DNA of 64,000 bases from Collybia mongolica (GCA_013420905.1 JAAXNY010000006.1:2976001-3040000), one strand, 5' to 3'; positions 21,874-34,612 are shown, counted from the stretch's first letter. A program made the numbers and translations. Notes: generated from the sequence alone by a model not told the origin.

Positions 21874-23047
21874 ATGATTATGTCTATCGTCGCCCCTGCA
21901 CCCTCAGCGAGTAGAGGAGAGATCATTCTTCAACCTACGTATTTCACATCCTCTATATTCGTCAAAGCTATACGTGACGATATCACCACTCTTATTCTCA
22001 CATATCACGACCAATATACGAGAACCCAACCGGCCCAACCTTTTGTGCTGTTTAAGTCACTCTGGTCGTCCCAAGGATGGAAATGGATTCATTTTATGGT
22101 ATTTGACAACCGAACGCGCGCGACATTCCTCAGCGTTGTCTCGCGGCTGTTTCTTGGTGCGCAAAACTGTGTTTCAGCTTATCCCACTCATCAAGACCTA
22201 ATGCAATAGAGCGCATGGTCAAAACCGAGGCTCCTTACAGCAGAGCCGTTGCCCTCTTCGGACTGTATACCTTCTTCTACACACAACCACTAAACACGGC
22301 TCCCCCCCTTCAAAGCATCGCCCATATACCAATTCAACTAGGTGTGAAATACCTCAAGGTTTCAGCGACGACACAATCATTGAAGGCACTTTAGATCACT
22401 ATGCGTCGCTCAAGTCGCTTCCGAGTTCATTTACCGCTGATCATCTGCTACCACTCCGACCTCCTGTATCTCATATCCTTTCGACGTTCTTAGCGGACCG
22501 CATTTTTTTCGTTGTTCCGCGTTCTGAGCTCGGTGCGCTACAGCCTCGAGATCTTCCTCGGGAGATCTTTGTTGACGAAGCAACTGTGTTGCCCACTGAT
22601 CTAAATGCACCTAAGAAAAAAGGCAGACCTTCAAGACGAGACAAAGTTAAAAAGGCCGCGGCCGCTCTGGATGTCCTCAATAAATGGCTCGAGAACACTC
22701 CTGAAGTATCGACAACCACCGGTCAAAGTCCGAGCATCTCGACAATAAACACACTTGAACAATACACATCCCAGAAATCTGTTATGCTTGATGCCATCTA
22801 TGCATCCCCAAGCACGTCCGATGAACGTTCATCCATTGAACAAGCAAATCGATTTGTGCTTGATAGGCTCAAGACAGCCGAAGAGCTTGTATCAGCAGAG
22901 GCCTTCGCGACCTCGACGGAAGGAATCCTGAACACAGGACTCGCACGGGTGGAACGTGCTGCAGATGCCTCTGATGCATATGCAGAAAAGAAGGGAGGAA
23001 TACTTAGTCTTTTGGAAGGGGCAGGAATGATGCAGACTCCACTATGA
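21874..23047 (+). CDS. SNAPC1/SNAP43-like subunit of the snRNA activating complex
   Basis: Exons 21874-22156, 22210-22341 and 22395-23047 give 355 aa. The SNAP43 core spans about residues 20-190 with YFTSSIFVKAIRDDI, GWKWIHFMVFDNRTRATFL and RAVALFGLYTFFYTQP, the pattern of PF09808. Intron 2 (22342-22394) is chosen because it joins HIPIQL to DHYASLKSLP in phase. After a basic stretch (KKKGRPSRRDKVKK) the C-terminus is helical and low in complexity, ending GMMQTPL. SNAPc binds the proximal element of snRNA promoters for RNA polymerases II and III. A second ATG six bases downstream (21880) could also be the start. Confidence 0.78.
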
Positions 23048-23451
23048 AGGAGAATAAAGGTTTGCCGCCCTGTACAAGCGAATGTTTCTACGAATCTATA
23101 TCTAATCTAATAAATAACCGAATCAGTTTACTCCACACTACCTCAAATCAAAATCCGTTCCAATTGATATACCACTTCCCAAACCCATGAGTTATTCCAG
23201 ACAGTACAAGGTCAAGTTTCCCGTCGCTCGCCAAGAAATGGTGTGCCATTCGATCAAGCTTGGCGGGCGCCGTTCAAATTATTCCCCCTTGGCATTTGTT
23301 GTCGCGAAGTGCTGACAGCAACGCTTGGATGGTGTTAAAATCTTCCCCTCTCATCATACACCACAACCATTCTTTTGTGCTACTGTGTCTTTAGGTGTAT
23401 TCTCGGTTTACTCTGTATTTTATTTGCCAGCAGGGAGTCAAGTTTTCCTCA
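23048..23451. other. intergenic, promoter of first KRE6-like gene
   Basis: No ORF supported. It contains the 3' end of the SNAPC1-like gene and a T-rich leader before 23452. Confidence 0.4.
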
Positions 23452-26080
23452 ATGGCCTCATTTGGCCACAGTTCAGAACGTCGATACCCTCAAGCCGCTA
23501 ATCCCAATCCTTTGGCAACCAACCTTCTTCCTTCGCGCAGTTTTTCGAATGGTAGTGCTGTTCAAGCAAAGTTTGCTCGAGGCCCACCCTCCCTTCGTAC
23601 GATGGCTAGCAATAATTCAATGGTATATTGAAACAGGCCCTGCGAATTAAACCCGAAATTCTTACACATTTGGCAGAATGCATCACCGTATAACGTTAGC
23701 GCAGCCCAGGGAAGAACTATTCCTTCTATCGTTCCATCGATTTCCGATAAAGTACGTGTCGAAGCTTTGCCCATCATACTTAGAACGTTGGTCTAACTTG
23801 ATGGTACAGTTTTCGCTTTCGCCTGACCCGGCTGTTTGGGGATCCGCCGTATCCCTTGGCCACCATGAACCTGATGATGAGCTTCATAATCCTGATCCTC
23901 GCAGAGATCGTGAAAACGATTCTGGTTCCAACATCTTTACCTATAGAGGATTAACCAACCTTGGGTGTATTTCTATACTTGGACTTGGATTAATCGCCCT
24001 TTTGTTCGTTGTGTTCGTTTTCGTCCCTTGACTAAACCCTCATCATTTAGTAGTGCTGGATATCCTCTAATATCTCATTTTACCGAACGTCCCCTTTCGA
24101 CTTTCGGGGGCTTCAATATAGGAGGTATCAATGCCACTGGACAGGTATGTGGTGCTGCCCTTGGTTATTTGAAATGCATATAAGACAATCCCATAAAGGT
24201 TCCAGACTTGCCGGGTAACAGAGGTCTGATTGATCTAGACACACCTCAAAGCGCATACACAAAGGTATCCTACACAGATCCTAAGAAAACTCTACAGCTT
24301 GTTTTCAGTGATGAATTCAACACTGATGGGCGTTCCTTCTATCCTGGTGATGATCCATATTGGGAGGCGGTCGATCTTCATTACTGGGCGGTAAGCCATC
24401 CTCTTCCCTAACCATTGACACAACTGAGTCGTTTCCATCAGACCAACAATATAGAATGGTATGACCCCGGCGCTGTCGCAACCAATGATGGAAACCTTGA
24501 GGTCACTTTATCGCGGAAAAATACCCACGGCCTTGAATATGAAGGTGGAATGGTGACGTCGTGGAACAAGTTTTGTTTTACGGGAGGCCTGATTGAGGCA
24601 TCGGTAATGCTTCCTGGTGCAAACAATATTGCAGGTCTCTGGCCTGCTATTTGGACATTAGGCAACCTTGGTGTGTTTCATGACGTTTTACTGATGCACG
24701 CCGAATTGACCTTTACTTTTACCGATCAGGTCGAGCGGGGTACGGAGCAAGCCTCGATGGACTGGTAAAGGAAACTTAGCGAGCATTTATATTGACTATA
24801 TTTACGTTCGTTTCAGTGGCCGTACACATACGATGAGTGTGATGTTGGTACCGTCGCCAACCAAACCCTGAATGGGTTCCCCGCCTCGTCTACTATCAAT
24901 GGGGACGGTCAACATGGCGGAGTTCTCTCCTTCCTCCCCGGGCAACGTTTATCACGATGTACATGCCCAGGCGAGGCACATCCTGGCCCCATGCACTCCG
25001 ATGGCACATATGTTGGAAGGTCGGCGCCCGAAATTGACATATTCGAAGCGCAGGTGTGCCGGATCTTTGCTTCCCTCATTTTCCGCTTCATGACATGATT
25101 TGATCTGAGTAGGTCGCCGGTGTGCCGCTTACAGGCCATGTATCACAGTCGTCTCAATTTGCTGTAGGTAACACTCGCTCCCGAATATTTCATTGACGGA
25201 CCCCAATATGAACTAGCCATTTAATGACCAATATATATGGTACAACGATACTATGATTATAACGGACCCAAGCAAGACTGCGATTAACGCATATCGCGGT
25301 GCAGCGTATCAACAATCAACGTCAGGACTAAGCCATACTGGTAAGGTTTGTAGATGCAGAGATTGATTCGTATTAACTGTATATATATAGATCAGAATTG
25401 TTATGAACTTGGAACCGGTTGTTTTACGGGCTATGGTTTCGAGTATAAGCCTGGTGCGTTATGAGCTTGTACGTGAGTATATGTGTAACCCATTAACCAC
25501 CCTAGGATTCGATGATGCCGTACGTTTTATAACTCTGGGTATTCCCCTGTGCTTTATAGCCCATTTATCATATTTGACCAGTATGTCACGTGGATCTCGC
25601 AAGGCCAGGCCGATTGGACTCTATTATCATCGGGAGTAGCGGCAGACCCAATTGCACGGATATCCGCCCGGCCGATCCCACAGGAGCCCATGGTAAAGAG
25701 TCCTCTCCTTGTTTAAGTGTATTATATGTGAACTTACATCCCCTATTCTGTAGTATATCATTATCAATCTTGGAATGTCCGAGAATTTTGGAGATGTCGA
25801 TCTTGAACACTTAACATTCCCAACTAAGATGAAGGTGGACTGGATCCGCGTATACCAACCTCAGGATGCCATTAATATTGGCTGTGATCCCAAAGAATTT
25901 CCTACCAAAGCCTACATTGAACAGTAGGAGGAGTTCCGATTTATGCCGCTAAAAGTGATTAATTCCTTATTTTTTTTTTAAACTAGTTACCTTCCGGCAT
26001 ATACAAATCCTAACCTTACCACGTGGGTTGACGATTTCAAGCAAACATTCCCAAAGAACAGGTTCCTTGGCGAATGTTAA
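23452..26080 (+). CDS. KRE6/SKN1-type beta-1,6-glucan synthesis protein (GH16 fold), copy 1
   Basis: Fifteen exons: 23452-23622, 23677-23751, 23810-24003, 24054-24144, 24199-24390, 24442-24670, 24730-24764, 24817-25053, 25113-25163, 25217-25340, 25391-25453, 25506-25519, 25582-25692, 25754-25923 and 25987-26080; 616 aa. It is a type II membrane protein: a Ser/Pro-rich cytoplasmic N-terminus, a membrane segment at about 131-148 ([16 protein letters not shown]), then a SKN1/KRE6 lumenal domain with a GH16-like core. Motifs include [38 protein letters not shown] and the catalytic-type [10 protein letters not shown] (E401, D403, E406). It ends [13 protein letters not shown]6 and SKN1 act in the secretory pathway in beta-1,6-glucan assembly for the cell wall. 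Exon 12 is only 14 nt. The donor at 25924 (GTAGGA) is slightly unusual. Confidence 0.88.
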
Positions 26081-26407
26081 CACTTGACAAGTGTTATTGT
26101 TATTCTTCGTACACTCAGACGCTACGCCGTTTGTATTCTCGGTTGTGATTTATCCGATATATACAGATCTCATTACGAAATTTTCTTCGAGCTGAAGACA
26201 CTATCGGCCAGGGATACATAATGTCTTTTTTTAAGTATTTGTGGGTGTACTTACAGCATCGACTTTGACAGCTTTATGATGTGAATGACGTGGCTGACGT
26301 AATTCACTCGTGACAACGCTCCCAGAACTCCAATTCGCTGATTGCATCCAGTTGTAACAACATTTCCACTCTTTTTATTTTGCTGTAGATACCCTTCAAG
26401 TCTCCCT
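26081..26407. other. spacer between tandem KRE6-like genes
   Basis: 327 bp holding the terminator of copy 1 and promoter of copy 2. No ORF supported. Confidence 0.4.
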
Positions 26408-29025
26408 ATGGCCTCGTTCCCCCAAAGGCCCTATTACCCAAATCTCGCGACGTCCGCTTCAACAACAAATCTTCTTCCCCCATCCTCCGTTTCTAGGAAC
26501 CCAAGCAATGCGAGCTCTATACAACCAAGCATTGCAAGAGCCCCAGGCGTTTTGCGCAGCATGTCAAGCAATACTTCATTGGTTTGTTACTATCGCCATT
26601 ACATCTTTCGAAAAATATCGGCTCACTCTCATCCTGCATCTAGAATGAATCCCCTTACAGTGTCAGCGCTAAACCAGGGAGCCGGGTTCCCTCTGTTGCT
26701 CCGTCCATCTCAGACAAGGTGTGCATTATTGTGTCCTATTGCGCTTTCCATCAGGCACCGGATTGCTTACAACAAGACTGACCTGGTACCCTAGTTTTCT
26801 CTCTCACCGGACCCTGCAGCATGGGGCTCAAATCTTTCTCCCAACCATCGCGAGAGCGACGACGAACTACATAACCCCGACCCCAGGCGCGACCGAAATA
26901 GTGATTTCGGAGGGAGCGTTTTTACCGTCAGAGGATTAGCCAACGTCGGTTGTATAGCCATTCTTTGTGTGGGGTTACTTGCACTTTTGTATGATTATCA
27001 ATCCTTGATTTCTAAAACTGTATCACTGACGTTTCTTAGTGCTGGGTATCCTCTCGTTTCACATTTCACTTCCACACCTCTTTCAACCCACGGTGGGTTT
27101 AATATTGGTGGAATCAATGCCACCGGACAGGTGGGTTGCATCTGCGTTTTCCTCGGCAACTTATATGAACCTGGATGTAGGTTCCGGCTATGTCTGGCAA
27201 TTGGGGTTTAATTGATCGCGACACTCCCCAAAATGCACTCACTAAAGTGTCTTATCACAACTCAAAAGAGGAACTTCAATTGGTCTTCAGCGATGAATTC
27301 AACGTAGATGGGCGGACATTCTATCCCGGGGATGATCCCTATTGGGAAGCAACAGATCTTCATTACTGGGCGGTCTGTATTCCTCATCAATCCCACACAC
27401 TCCGTCTAACTCTTTCCGCATCAGACCAACAACATGGAATGGTATGACCCAGCCGCCATCATAACTAAAGGAGGTGCTCTCGAAATCACGTTATCTCAAA
27501 AGGAGACTCATGATTTGCATTATGAGGGTGGAATGATGTCGACTTGGAACAAGTTCTGTTTCACTGGAGGACTGATTGAAACAGCGGTAACTCTTCCAGG
27601 CGTGAATAATATCGCAGGACTGTGGCCCGCGATCTGGACCATGGGGAATCTAGGCAGGAATATTTTCGTATGCGAATAATGATAGTACTAATATTCACTT
27701 AGGTCGGGCGGGATACGGCGCAAGTCTTGAGGGCATGGTAGGTTTTAAAGAATAGCTTTACGCTCTGGTTCTAACGAGAACAGTGGCCATACACATATGA
27801 CGCTTGTGATGTGGGAACCGCTCCTAATCAAACTATCGGTGGTCAACCCGAAGCGGCCACTATCAATGGCGATACCAATGCTGGAGGGGCTCTGTCTTTC
27901 CTTCCTGGCCAGCGTTTGTCTCGATGCACATGTCCAGGCGAACCACATCCTGGTCCTGTTCATGCCAATGGAGAGTACGTTGGTCGTGCTGCACCAGAAA
28001 TAGATATTTTCGAAGCGCAGGTGGGCCCGATCTCGAAATTGAGAACCACTGCGCCATATCATCTTACCACCTGCAGATTACTGGTGAACCCCTTACAGGC
28101 CAGGTGTCACAATCAGCACAATGGGCGGTGAATTTTGTTGTCTCAACATAAAACATTCGAAATTCATGTTCCTACTTTATAGCCCTTTAATGATCGATAT
28201 TTGTGGTTCAACTCAACGGACAACATGAACATTGTGGACCCTAGCATTACCATATCCAACACCTACTTAGGTGGGGCATTTCAGCAGGCAACCTCTGGAG
28301 TCACTGAAACAAGTGAGGCCTGTTCCACTATACCATGAAGCGATTCCTTAATGTGGTTTTCAAGATCAGGGATGCTACGAGCTGACATCTGGTTGCTTTT
28401 CTGTTTATGGATTTGAGTACAAGCCTGGTGAGAATAATGTCCTTTGTTATCACAGCGGCTGGCTAACTAGTAAAACAACAAGGTTTTGATAGTGCTGTTC
28501 GTACATGAACCGTGTGCAATTCTAGGTACTGATTGTTTAAACAGTATATATCTTGGGTCTCCGAAGGGAAACTTGCTTGGACTCTCAATCAAGCAGGAAT
28601 GGCTGCTGACCCGGTAGTCAAGATCTCAACTCGGCCAATCCCTCAAGAGCCAATGGTATATCGCTCGGGCAATGATCTACTCATAAATGCTAACCCTTTT
28701 TGTTAGTATATCATTGCTAACCTCGGAATGTCCACGAATTTTGGAGATGTCGACATCGAACACTTAACGTTTCCTACGAAAATGAGAGTTGATTGGATTC
28801 GAGTCTATCAGCCAAAGGACGCCATCAATATTGGTTGTGACCCAAAGGATTTCCCAACACAGTCATATATCAACCAGTATGGTGCATACTTCATAGTTCT
28901 ATGTCCTTGTCTGATACATTGCAAAACACAGATACATTGAAGCATACACAAATCCAAACTTGACAACTTGGCGAGACGATTTCAAGCAGCCTTTTCCAAA
29001 GAATCGTCTTATCGATAAGTGTTAA
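26408..29025 (+). CDS. KRE6/SKN1-type beta-1,6-glucan synthesis protein (GH16 fold), copy 2
   Basis: Fifteen exons: 26408-26581, 26644-26718, 26795-26988, 27040-27130, 27181-27372, 27425-27653, 27703-27737, 27784-28020, 28077-28127, 28183-28312, 28365-28427, 28483-28496, 28545-28655, 28707-28876 and 28932-29025; 619 aa. Intron positions and phases match copy 1 throughout; only exon 1 (+3 nt) and exon 10 (+6 nt) differ in length. It has the same layout: disordered N-terminus, membrane segment (about 132-149), [25 protein letters not shown] and [10 protein letters not shown] (E402, D404, E407), ending [10 protein letters not shown]. Intron 6 (27654-27702) appears to have a GC donor, since no GT donor keeps the frame. 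It is a tandem duplicate; divergence outside the catalytic core suggests an old duplication with both copies kept. Confidence 0.88.
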
Positions 29026-29285
29026 TGTCTATGGGGCCCCTTGGTGTGCCAGATGTTACCCAAGTTCCTTGTAATCGTTGTATGCGAATCATGCATACCT
29101 TGCTGTTCTTCCCCTGCGCTTACTACATACTTTATGCCTCTAAATTTTATACTGCACATTCATTATTCTCTCTTTTTCCCTCACAAGCGGAACTTGTATC
29201 TGGCTTTGCACCATCAGTTTGAAGTTCAATCATCGTAGTGCCGTTCTAAGTGAATTATGTACTTGTGCGACTAAACTATACTATT

Positions 29286-32200
29286 TTACCCAATCGTTGT
29301 CGAATTCAAGAGTGTCTGTAGTCGCCCCAATGTCCGTTCTAATGTGATAATTCCCCCAGTCGTTAGCCGTGGTACTGCCCGATCATGGTCCTCTCCAGGT
29401 ATGTTGGGAGTTACAGTGCTTTTTCTGATCAGCTCTCGTGCATCTAAGACGACCTTCTGCAAGCGATGACTTTGATAATATATCCATCTGATCTCCGCCT
29501 CTAGTCCCCCTAAAGGAACTTCGAGAGCCCGCTTAACGAACCCCCTTGAAAGGACATAAGCCTTCTCGTTGTATAATCGACTGGTAAATCCATCAGATGA
29601 GATTGCGAGGTGCGTAAGTTGACTCCACCTATTGACAATGCCTTCTTCTGTTCCTCGTAACTTGTCATATGCTGGCTCACAAAACCACCTATGATAAATG
29701 ATCAAAAAATGATTTATTACAAGGACATCTCAACATACGGCTCTTTGACAAGCACGAGACCTTGTATGGAGATAAAAGCCTGGAGCAGGGAGGACCTCGC
29801 CGCGCTCCATGTTTCGTTCTTATCCCCAGCCCAAGTGCCGAGGATTGATAAACATACCTTGCCCTCTTCATACAGGTTACTTGGAAAATGATAATGAGAT
29901 AAGTCTGATGGTAGTATCCTGGACATAGTCGTCTGCTCACGGATTTACTGATGCAATAATTAGGCTCAGTGACAATGAAAAACGCAGCAGGGACCTACCA
30001 CGTCCATTACCATTGGTCCAGCTGTGAAAATGTGCTATAGGAGGACTGTTGGGAAAGTTTGAGTCCAACATCCAGTCAATCATGAAGGGCGCATCCTCAT
30101 AAGGCGTGTTTTCAGGCCCAAGGATCAGACATCGGAGGAGGTCTGTGCGATCTTCGTACGCGCGAACAAAAATGGAATCTTAAAGCAAGAATTAGACGTA
30201 AGCTTGACAATACCCATCCTCGCGTACAAACCTGGCAGACTGGTAGCGAGGACGCGATACTCCCGGGTTAGGCGGCCAAGAAATGACTTGGAAGGTTGTG
30301 CTGGAAGGGAGGTAAAAAATGCATGATCAGGGGGTGCTGATGAAAGTATGTCAAAGCGCCTGTGGGGAAGTTCTTTGCCCTGGTCGTCATTGTCCTTCCC
30401 TCTGTCAATGACATCTGACTCGGATAGATGTGGAGGTGTTATAGGTACATCAACATCTGCTGGGGGTTGAGGTTCTTCCGTAGAGGGGAGGCCAGATAAA
30501 ACTAATTGAGAATCTGAGGACCCGTCATTTACAGGTTCATCAGTCCACCCCAGACGATCGGTGTTCATGAAATCATTACCCTCCATACCATCATCATCAT
30601 CATCATCATCATCATATTCTTCCCATTCATTACCGTTAACATCTGGCTGCCATGTGCCATCCTCATTCATCGCCCATATCTGTCCTTCGTTATCTGCGTA
30701 TGATTCGTGAGAGTCCGATGCTTCATCACCCCACAAGTCATCCTCGAGCTGCTCAATCCCATCGTATAATTTTGTCAATCGGTCCAACGGGTACGCCTTA
30801 ACTCTCCAATCGGGGTGTGTCACTTCTGCTGTTCCGTCGAGGTTAAGCTAACGCACAGGGAAAACCAATGAGGCATTGGATGCTACAGTTATTTGGAGTG
30901 ACGCACATTAGTAACCTCACCTAACCACAGAAGCCTGTCGTCTTTTGAGGGTCGCCTAGTCTTGCTTGCGCCGCGTTCTTCCCCATGATTAGCGGCTAAA
31001 CGAGAACCAATATCTGACATCTCTTTCCTCCAGCCAGACAAACGACCTTCAAGGAAAGGCCCCTCGCGAACCCACGCTTCTAGCTCACCAATTCGAGGTA
31101 CACAAGGTTTCTTGAATCCATTTGTGGTACCTTCACGATGTATAAACACAAAATCGCCTCGTCGGACTCCTAGTCCTTCTGATGCGGACTCTGGCATGAC
31201 TGCAGCCAGATCGGAGGTACCATGAGGGTCGAGTTCCAACACAGAAGCAAGTTCTATCGAGCCACTGTCTGCCAAGAGGATAGTAGCAGTACGATCTCCT
31301 GCCTTCACATGTTGCACAATTGCTGGTTGCTTCACGTCTTCGGTTTTCCAAACAACATGATCCCCAGGCCTACGGGTTGTTAATGTTTAACATCTCGTTT
31401 ATCACTTACACTCACCAGCAGTCATATTCGTCAGGGTTCAAGTAGGGGATGACGTCGGTGGAGTTGAGGGTTTCTTGGGTGCCATCTTGCCATAGGATAT
31501 GGAGTATCGTTCTAGTTTCTGTTACCATGAATGTCTGGACGTCAACAATATCAACACCATTGCTCTCTTGCCCATGCCTTGTAACAGGAAGCCCTGTATT
31601 ATCTCTCAGGCGCACTCGGTCACCAACACGCATCTCCATATCTGATCGCCCGCGGATTACAGTAAGGTTTCCTATATCTTCGCCATACCAAAACCTTTGA
31701 GGACGCTTCTTTTTCTCAGCTTCTGCGGTATCAAGCTAAAAAGAAAAAAAGATCGTTAGATCGCTCATATATTTGGTGAGAAGTACCACATACACTCTGG
31801 TTAACCGCAAGCCAAGCAACCGCATACACTGTATGCTTAATGGCAACTACGGTGTCAGGGCCGCCCGATGGCGGAGGACCCGTAAGAAACCCGAAAAAGT
31901 TGTGCATGCCACCTGCAGCAGGTGGAAGTATGTCCTATGATACAAACAGGTTCACTAACGTGCAAGGCTGGGGTTAGATGGGGCCAACTAACAGTACCTT
32001 TCTCGCCGACACTGAGGCGGGAACTGAGTTCCGGTAGGCGGACAAGGTGGCCGGAAGCGACCTCAACAGTAACTTCATCATACACCTTGGAGTGTGATGA
32101 GTGCCTCGTTCAGTTTGAGGCGATCGCACGCACCTCAATGACCTGTGGCGAAGTGAGAATTTTGAATGTGAGAGAGACATTACGCCATACCTGTCCTATC

Positions 32201-32776
32201 CAATCATCATACACAACATAATCGCCTATCTCTGCATCAATCTTATCCTCTAGTTCCTCCTGAGTTCTCCAACCTATAGATTCGCCGCTAATTACATGTT
32301 CAATATGTCCTTTGACCTGCACATTGGTAACAACCCCAGAACGAAGGTCATCGATTGACCGCTTGCAGAAATCCCCGGGTTGAAGAGTTCGGTCAACGAG
32401 CCTCAGCTGTGTTTCTGATAGGATCTCCCGCTCTCCGCCATCATTCAAAAAAGATACGCCTACTTCTCCGGGATTCAATGGTCGCATCATGGGGTCTGAC
32501 ATTAGTGAGGGTGGAGAGACATCTTCCGCGTCATGCCAGCACCTCTTCGTCACATCTTTAATTGGAGAGATGAAACACGAATCAAAATGCACACCAAAAC
32601 TATGCCAAACGAGTTTGGTGGTATTATCCGCTGCACAATATCTTGTTGATAGAACTAGAAAGTCAGAGAATGGACGATGTCAAGGCCTACAACATTAGCT
32701 AGGACAACGAGCGAACCTTGGTTGATGTGGGACTGGTACGCTTAGAGTCTTTGGGGAACATTTCCGACGAGCTCAT
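29286..32776 (-). CDS. UBE2O-type giant E2 ubiquitin-conjugating enzyme
   Basis: Fourteen exons on the minus strand: 32776-32717, 32654-32595, 32544-32191, 32142-32134, 32085-31993, 31934-31794, 31735-31416, 31369-30907, 30847-30232, 30178-29999, 29947-29941, 29879-29739, 29688-29629 and 29580-29286; 932 aa. The long N-terminal half has repeated SH3-like segments ([42 protein letters not shown]). An acidic run (about eight Asp, from a CAT repeat) precedes the C-terminal UBC domain from about residue 685: [21 protein letters not shown] and [19 protein letters not shown], with active-site Cys777. The domain ends [19 protein letters not shown]2O works as a combined E2/E3 on ribosomal and other orphan subunits. 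Exons of 9 and 7 nt are inferred because only they give the family sequence in phase. Confidence 0.87.
30589..30615. repeat. (CAT)9 microsatellite in the UBE2O-like gene
   Basis: Nine tandem CAT units, read on the minus strand as an Asp run in the acidic linker before the UBC domain. Length changes here would stay in frame. Confidence 0.9.
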
Positions 32777-33447
32777 GTCTGGATAAGACGTGCTGGGAGA
32801 GAAATAGTGAATAACAAGCGACCCTCGGAAACACTTTGGACCAGTGTTGGCCAGTCATGACTTTAAGGTGACAGTCATCAAAGTGGCTTGACGACTTTTT
32901 GATGACAAGTCTTTTTTTTTCGTTTTTTTCCCTTCAACAATTTTATATACCGCCATACGCTAGTACAGATGCGGTCACGTGTAAACGTATTTAGATAACC
33001 GGATTGAAATATGGCGCATAAAGGCCGTCATATGTGGCAAGATTGGATTGCCCTCCTGTTCCCAGGACAAGCACTCCAGGTGTTGGTTCCTGTAAAGGGA
33101 CCGGATAATAGACCCATATGGGACTAAGGACAAGAGTCATCACAGAGGGGACTGCCCCCCATGCTTCTTAATCCATTTAATAAGTGGTTGGTGCAGCCGC
33201 TTTCTCACACCCGGTTCACAGGGGGGTACACCCCCCCGAAGGTTTCCCGAGGGAAGCCTGACTTAGTCCTGAGGGACCAGGCCCATGTGTGTATGCTTGC
33301 CCTGAGGCGTTTGACCTGGTATCAAGGATACCATCCAACAAGCACCCACTTACCTCCAGGTACTCCTGCTCTATTCTATGTGTGGTTCCCAGAAGACCCC
33401 GAAGGCTGCCGGGTTGTCATGTAAGAAGTTGCTAACCCAAACAAGAG

Positions 33448-33888
33448 TTAGTTTCCTCCCAGGACATTCTGCCCTCTTGTAGAGTGGGCAGTATCTGAAC
33501 ACGTGATCAGTAAGTGGATAGGAGGTAGCCCTCCAAGGGTCTCAGATGCCTCTCTAGGAGTAGTCCAGAATGTGCCTGTGATCCAAAGAGTGGCTTTGCA
33601 CTGCATCTTTCTCAGGAGTTCTAGGTGGCCTTTAATTCGGGCTCCCTCTACATTCCATAGCTGGCATCCATATGTTGCAATTGGCAGTATGCATGTGCAG
33701 TAAAGAGTCCTCTTATGCACTGGGTGTAAGCCCTGTGTAGAGTTTCCTAGTGCAAGTAGGGCCCTGGTGGAAGTCAGGGCCTTATTTGCATACATCTCCA
33801 TGTGCCTCTTAAACATGAGGCTGCAGTTGAAATAGAAACCCAGGTACCTCCAAATGAGGCCCGGGACAAGAGGGGTCGCCCTGGTGTA
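33448..33888 (-). pseudogene. LINE RT C-terminal part
   Basis: It reads RYLGFYFNCSLMFKRHM, then ALLALGNSTQGLHP, LYCTCILPIATYGCQLW and LRKMQCKATLWITG. This is the thumb/post-RT pattern of fungal LINE polyproteins, where YG-x-x-x-W is typical. It joins the fragment at 51528-52264 across the inner hAT insertion. Confidence 0.7.
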
Positions 33889-34136
33889 GGGGGCATTAGT
33901 GCTTCAAAGTCAGGTTTGGTCCGGTTTTTTCACCTTTTTCGGTGTAACCGGGACCGTAACCAGTTCACAAAACAAGCCCAAGTAGTTGTAACCGGACTGG
34001 ACTGGGCAGAACCGGTTATCCATGGTTTGGTCCAGTCTTGTAACCAGTTTTAACCAGTTATTTTCAGAAGTCTATAATAACCAGTTATGACTGGTTGAGG
34101 TGTGGTTCAGACCGGTTCCCCAACAGGACTTAGAGT

Positions 34137-34612
34137 TGTTACAAATTCCTCTCTCTGTTCGACCTATCACTTCTTTTCTTCTTTCTCTTACCTATTATTA
34201 ACTATCAGATGCTTATCAACCTTATCTTTCAACATCTCCATATGCATTTCTTCTCTCATACTTACTCAGCTTTCTTACTCATCCTCTTCGATAGCTTACT
34301 CATCTTTATCTATAACAAATAGCGTAAACAATGCTTATTGGACTATTATGTATATATAGGGATACTTTAGCTTAGCTAGCTCTTTAGCTTGACCTAGCTG
34401 AATCAACCTTATTCATCTATCTTCTCGACGTGAACTCGATCCTATCCGCCTTACGAAGGGGGTAGTGTATCCTTGATCAGATAACTTGATAACTTGACTT
34501 TAGCCCTACCGAGGGAGTCAATAGACGTTGGACTTACAGAAGTCAATGGTCTAAGAACAAACGAACGATACATCGGATTGACTTAGAGGATAAGGCCTAA
34601 ACAGCCATAAAA
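34137..34612 (+). repeat. 5' LTR of chromovirus A
   Basis: It starts TGTTACAAATTCC; the 3' edge is degraded (CATAAAA where the partner has TGTAACA). TATATATAGG near 34350-34360 is a likely promoter TATA box. Confidence 0.92.
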
